The notes below the pieces were generated by a model that did not search any database, was not told the origin of the DNA, and was given only the letters and a program-made list of their open reading frames with translations. From the NCBI RefSeq assembly GCF_013149785.1, contig NZ_JABEZU010000001.1, forward strand, positions 1,054,001 to 1,118,000: DNA of 64,000 nt, given 5' to 3'. Both the position numbers and the translations under genes were made by a program. The DNA comes from Isoptericola halotolerans (GTDB lineage: Bacteria > Actinomycetota > Actinomycetes > Actinomycetales > Cellulomonadaceae). Shown here in pieces: positions 62,232-64,000 of the stretch. The first letter of the stretch is position 1; every line of letters starts with the position of its first letter.

Positions 62232-63826
62232 CCCTGCTCGCCAACACGCTGCGCCGCAGCGTGTGGCAGACGATCGGGCTCGCGGTCGCCCTGCTGTACG
62301 GCCTGACCGTGATCACGTTCCTGGTCGGCGCGGCGGTCGTCGGCGGCCGGGCCGATCCCGCGCTGACCGGACAGGTGCTCACGGTGGTGGGCGCCGCCGT
62401 CGTCCTCGGGTGGTGGGTGGTGCCGTTGTTCGCGTTCGGGGTCGACTCGACCCTGGACCCGTTGCGGTTCGCGACGTACGCGATCCCGCGTCGGCGGCTG
62501 CTCGCCGGGCTGGCCGCGGCGGGGGCGGTGTCCGTGCCGGCCGTCGTGACGCTGCTGGCGGGTCTCGGTGCGGCCTTCGCCTGGGCGAGCGACCCCGTGG
62601 CGCTGCTCGCCGCCCTCCTGGGGGCGGTCGCGGCGTTCGCCCTGTGCGTCGTGGGTTCCCGGGCGACGACGACGCTGCTCGCCCCGCTGCTCGACTCGCG
62701 CCGGTACCGCGAGATCCTCATGGTGGTGGCGATCGTCCCGTTGCTCGCCGTCGGACCGTTCTTCGCCTGGTTGGGGTCGAGCGCCGACAGACAGGTGGAC
62801 GGCTCCGGGGTGACGGTCACGACGACCGGTCCCGGCGAGGAGCTGCTCTCCGGGATCACCACGCTGGCCGGCATCGCCTCGTGGACGCCGTTCGGTGCGC
62901 CGTGGGCGCTCGCCGGTGCTGTGCACGACGGCGCGTGGCCGGCCGCCCTCGCCCGGCTCGCCGTCGTCGTCGTCACCCTGGCGGCCGCGGTGGTCGTGTG
63001 GGACCGTTCGCTCGCGCGCACGCTCGTGACGCCGCGGGGTGACGGCGCGGCCACGGCCTCCCGGCGGGGCCTGGGCTGGTTCGCCCGCGTGCCCGCCACG
63101 CCGACGGGTGCCGTGGCCGCACGCTGCGCCACGTACTGGGTCCGCGACCCCCGGTACGCCGCGAGCCTCGCGCTGGTGCCACTGCTGCCGGTCGTGCTGG
63201 TCGCCGTCGCGCTGAGCAGCGGGGCGGGCACGGAGCTGTTCCTGGTGGTGGCGCCGACCGCTGCGTTCATCCTGGGGATCGGGCTGTCGAACGACGTCGG
63301 TTACGACAACACCGCCTTCGCCCTGCACGTCGCGGCCGGCGTCCCGGGCCGCGCAGACCGCTGGGGTCGGGTGATCCCGGTCGCGGTCGTGGGTGTCCCC
63401 CTCGTGGTGGCGTTCGCCGTCGCGGCGGTGCTGGTCTCAGGGCGCTGGGACGCCTTGCCGGCCGTGCTGGGCACGAGCCTGGGTGTGCTGGGTGTCGGTG
63501 TGGGTGTGTCGAGCGTGGCGTCGGCACGCCTGGTCTACCCCGTGCCGAAGCCGGGGGAGAGCGCGTTCAAGACACCGCAGGGCGCGACCGTGGCCACGAT
63601 GGTGGCGCAGGCGGTGGCGTTCGCGATCGTGGCGGTCCTCACGGCTCCGACCGTCGTCCTGGCGCTGCTGGGCCTGTTCGGCGTCGGGTCGGGCTACGGG
63701 TGGGCCGCGCTCGCCGTGGGGCTGGTCAGCGCCGTCGTGGCCCTCGTGGTGGGTGTGCGGTGGGGCGCCCGGGTGTACGAACGACGCCAGCCGGAGCTGT
63801 TGGCACAGGTCACGGCGTTCTCCTGA
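62201..63826 (+). CDS. ABC exporter, permease
   Basis: A 541-residue membrane protein with about 12 hydrophobic helices in two halves and no ATPase part. Its ATG at 62201 lies inside the ATPase gene, so the two are coupled and surely act together. The substrate is unknown. An extracytoplasmic or loop segment near 205-225 (SADRQVDGSGVTVTTTG) is the main hydrophilic part. Confidence 0.85.
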   Translation: MVAHFVRLKLTLLANTLRRSVWQTIGLAVALLYGLTVITFLVGAAVVGGRADPALTGQVLTVVGAAVVLGWWVVPLFAFGVDSTLDPLRFATYAIPRRRLLAGLAAAGAVSVPAVVTLLAGLGAAFAWASDPVALLAALLGAVAAFALCVVGSRATTTLLAPLLDSRRYREILMVVAIVPLLAVGPFFAWLGSSADRQVDGSGVTVTTTGPGEELLSGITTLAGIASWTPFGAPWALAGAVHDGAWPAALARLAVVVVTLAAAVVVWDRSLARTLVTPRGDGAATASRRGLGWFARVPATPTGAVAARCATYWVRDPRYAASLALVPLLPVVLVAVALSSGAGTELFLVVAPTAAFILGIGLSNDVGYDNTAFALHVAAGVPGRADRWGRVIPVAVVGVPLVVAFAVAAVLVSGRWDALPAVLGTSLGVLGVGVGVSSVASARLVYPVPKPGESAFKTPQGATVATMVAQAVAFAIVAVLTAPTVVLALLGLFGVGSGYGWAALAVGLVSAVVALVVGVRWGARVYERRQPELLAQVTAFS

Positions 63827-63874
63827 CGCACCCCGCACCCGGGCGTGTCGCGGGGACCTGCGAGACTGGTCGGC

Positions 63875-64000
63875 GTGAATCCACCGAACGACCGCACGTC
63901 CGTGACACCTCCCGACGGGTGGACGGCGGTGGTTCCCGGCCTGGCGGACGTACCGCGGCTCGGTGAGCTGAGGGGACGTCACGCTGCTCCGTTCACCGGA
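63875..64000 (+). CDS. Start of an unidentified gene, cut by window end
   Basis: An open frame of 42 codons from GTG 63875 (MNPPNDRTSVTPPDGW, then TAVVPGLADVPRLGELR) running out of the window. GAGACT lies 7 nt before the GTG, resembling the other leaderless starts. Too little is visible to name it; the gene is 48 bp after the permease. Confidence 0.5.
   Translation, partial: MNPPNDRTSVTPPDGWTAVVPGLADVPRLGELRGRHAAPFTG

Overview
This is a gene-dense, very GC-rich stretch of actinobacterial chromosome. The WhiB7 regulator, mycoredoxin, UPF0182 and PIN-PhoH genes, together with codon use, GTG starts and apparently leaderless mRNAs, point to the class Actinomycetes. The gene set would fit a Micrococcales genus related to Cellulomonas, Cellulosimicrobium or Isoptericola, but that placement is inference. 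I see no rRNA, CRISPR array, insertion sequence, prophage or plasmid functions.

Region 1 (1-12.7 kb) resembles the mycobacterial locus Rv3193c-Rv3199c in gene content: a kinase-fold phosphotransferase (cut by the window edge), NudC, mycoredoxin, UvrD2 helicase, WhiB7 with a long attenuator-like leader, a ThiF/E1-like protein, a YgjP-type metallopeptidase, a DUF2342 protein, a PDZ/Lon-like protease and UPF0182. Two tandem initiator tRNA genes follow (12.8-13.1 kb).

Region 2 (13.2-28.9 kb) is mixed housekeeping and accessory: a Rho_N/DUF7218 protein, a DUF1918-DUF1876 protein, a YCII protein coupled to a sigma-less remnant of an ECF42-type factor, a polar amino acid ABC transporter, a universal stress protein, a Na+/Ca2+ exchanger, SufE-SseA, a GAF-domain regulator with its likely target aldehyde dehydrogenase and DUF779 partner, two zinc/HNH-like proteins, a FUSC exporter and a CHAD protein.

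Region 3 (29-42.6 kb) is a C2/C4 and amino acid carbon block: malate synthase and isocitrate lyase with divergent RamB, a 1591-residue NAD-glutamate dehydrogenase, thiolase plus a fused succinyl-CoA:3-oxoacid CoA-transferase, and a divergent LysR regulator. Together these turn acetyl-CoA, ketoacids and glutamate into TCA intermediates.

Region 4 (42.6-64 kb) holds a complete Mrp Na+/H+ antiporter operon (A(B)CDEFG), PIN-PhoH with a short overlapping upstream ORF, a class II fumarase, beta-carbonic anhydrase, a PfkB sugar kinase, the exonuclease VII subunits split by an ABC-F gene, IspH, an SLC13-type transporter, RmuC, and an ABC exporter ATPase-permease pair. The most unusual noncoding items are the whiB7 leader, an orphan IdeR/DtxR-like iron box between the convergent phoH and fumC genes, and three very long perfect hairpins placed just after stop codons.
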